Source: G026625185 sp035256645
Lineage (GTDB): Bacteria > Desulfobacterota > WTBG01 > JAGOGO01
DNA: 6,096 nt
Direction: 5' to 3'
Assembly (NCBI GenBank): GCA_035256645.1
Contig: DATEXU010000074.1
Coordinates: 1 to 6,096, forward strand
The notes under the pieces were generated by a model that saw nothing but the letters and a program-made list of their open reading frames with translations, was not told where the DNA came from and made no database searches. The stretch's first letter is position 1. Every line of letters starts with the position of its first letter. This document shows, piece by piece, positions 5,940 to 6,096 of the stretch. A program made the position numbers and the translations under genes.

Positions 5940-6096
5940 TAGCCGGCGTTAAAACGATTGAAGGCCTCAATTATTTTTTCGGCAACGTCTTGGGTAGAGA
6001 GGTTATCCGTGTCGATAGCCACGCGGGCAGCGGCCTGATACTTGGGGATTCTTTCGGCGAGAACTTCCTGTACTTCTTCTAAAAAAGATTTTCTCC
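5939..6096 (-). CDS. aroK: Shikimate kinase, C-terminal fragment (cut by the window edge)
   Basis: On the minus strand the last 51 codons of a gene enter from the right edge and stop at TAA (5939-5941). Shikimate kinase phosphorylates shikimate with ATP in the pathway to chorismate and aromatic amino acids. The fragment reads VLAERIPKYQAAARVAIDTD then NLSTQDVAEKIIEAF. It matches the C-terminal pattern of AroK: L-x-ER-x-P-x-Y, then a short helix with Ala, then the I-x-T-D strand, Ser, and V-A-x-x-I-I in the last helix, as I recall it from the E. coli AroK tail. The P-loop and shikimate-binding residues would lie outside the window, so the assignment rests on the tail alone. A fusion with another aro enzyme cannot be excluded. 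The gene converges on rlmB, with the repeat element between them. Confidence 0.78.
   Translation of the reverse strand, partial: RKSFLEEVQEVLAERIPKYQAAARVAIDTDNLSTQDVAEKIIEAFNRFNAG

Noticed and set aside
5831..6082. Plus-strand open frame of 83 codons at the right edge
   Set aside because: It begins inside the repeat element and runs antisense to the shikimate kinase tail; its product shows no family features, while the minus-strand reading has a clear family pattern.
1..6096. CRISPR array, tRNA, rRNA, phage, toxin-antitoxin or defence genes
   Set aside because: I saw no regularly spaced direct repeats with unique spacers, no tRNA-like cloverleaf and no proteins of those families; the genes are housekeeping types.

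Overview
The window is about 6.1 kb of ordinary bacterial chromosome with seven complete protein genes, one further gene (1-774) that may lack its 5' end, and one gene cut by the right edge. It suggests a Gram-negative (diderm) bacterium of a Desulfobacterota/Nitrospirota-like or related candidate lineage. The grounds are a lipoprotein with a lipobox, the gene order DUF4416 - yicC - remA - gmk - pyrF - rlmB, and spacers carrying degenerate short repeats and small inverted-repeat elements. The taxonomic placement is inference from gene order and spacer style; no marker gene here fixes it.

Left part (1-1811): an unrecognised lipoprotein gene, possibly missing its true 5' end. It is followed by a 314-base gene-free spacer, most of it a degenerate seven-base periodic repeat, and then a PlsC-type 1-acylglycerol-3-phosphate acyltransferase gene.

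Central and right part (1808-5786): a nearly consensus sigma-70 promoter overlaps the plsC stop codon. It reads into a tight same-strand block: DUF4416 protein, YicC endoribonuclease, RemA-like DUF370 regulator, guanylate kinase, orotidine 5'-phosphate decarboxylase and an RlmB-type 23S rRNA 2'-O-methyltransferase. The first four are separated by a 4-base overlap, 15 bases and a 1-base overlap. A 12-bp perfect inverted repeat sits between gmk and pyrF, so pyrF-rlmB may be partly separate in expression. The block joins RNA turnover and modification (YicC, RlmB) with nucleotide synthesis (Gmk for GMP to GDP, PyrF for UMP) and a small DNA-binding type regulator (RemA).

Right edge (5787-6096): a small MITE-like element with imperfect terminal inverted repeats lies at a convergent junction. 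On the minus strand beyond it is the C-terminal end of a shikimate kinase (AroK).

No phage, CRISPR, toxin-antitoxin, defence or RNA gene was recognised. The unusual content is in the spacers: the seven-base periodic tract, and two inverted-repeat elements that each overlap the stop codon of a neighbouring gene.
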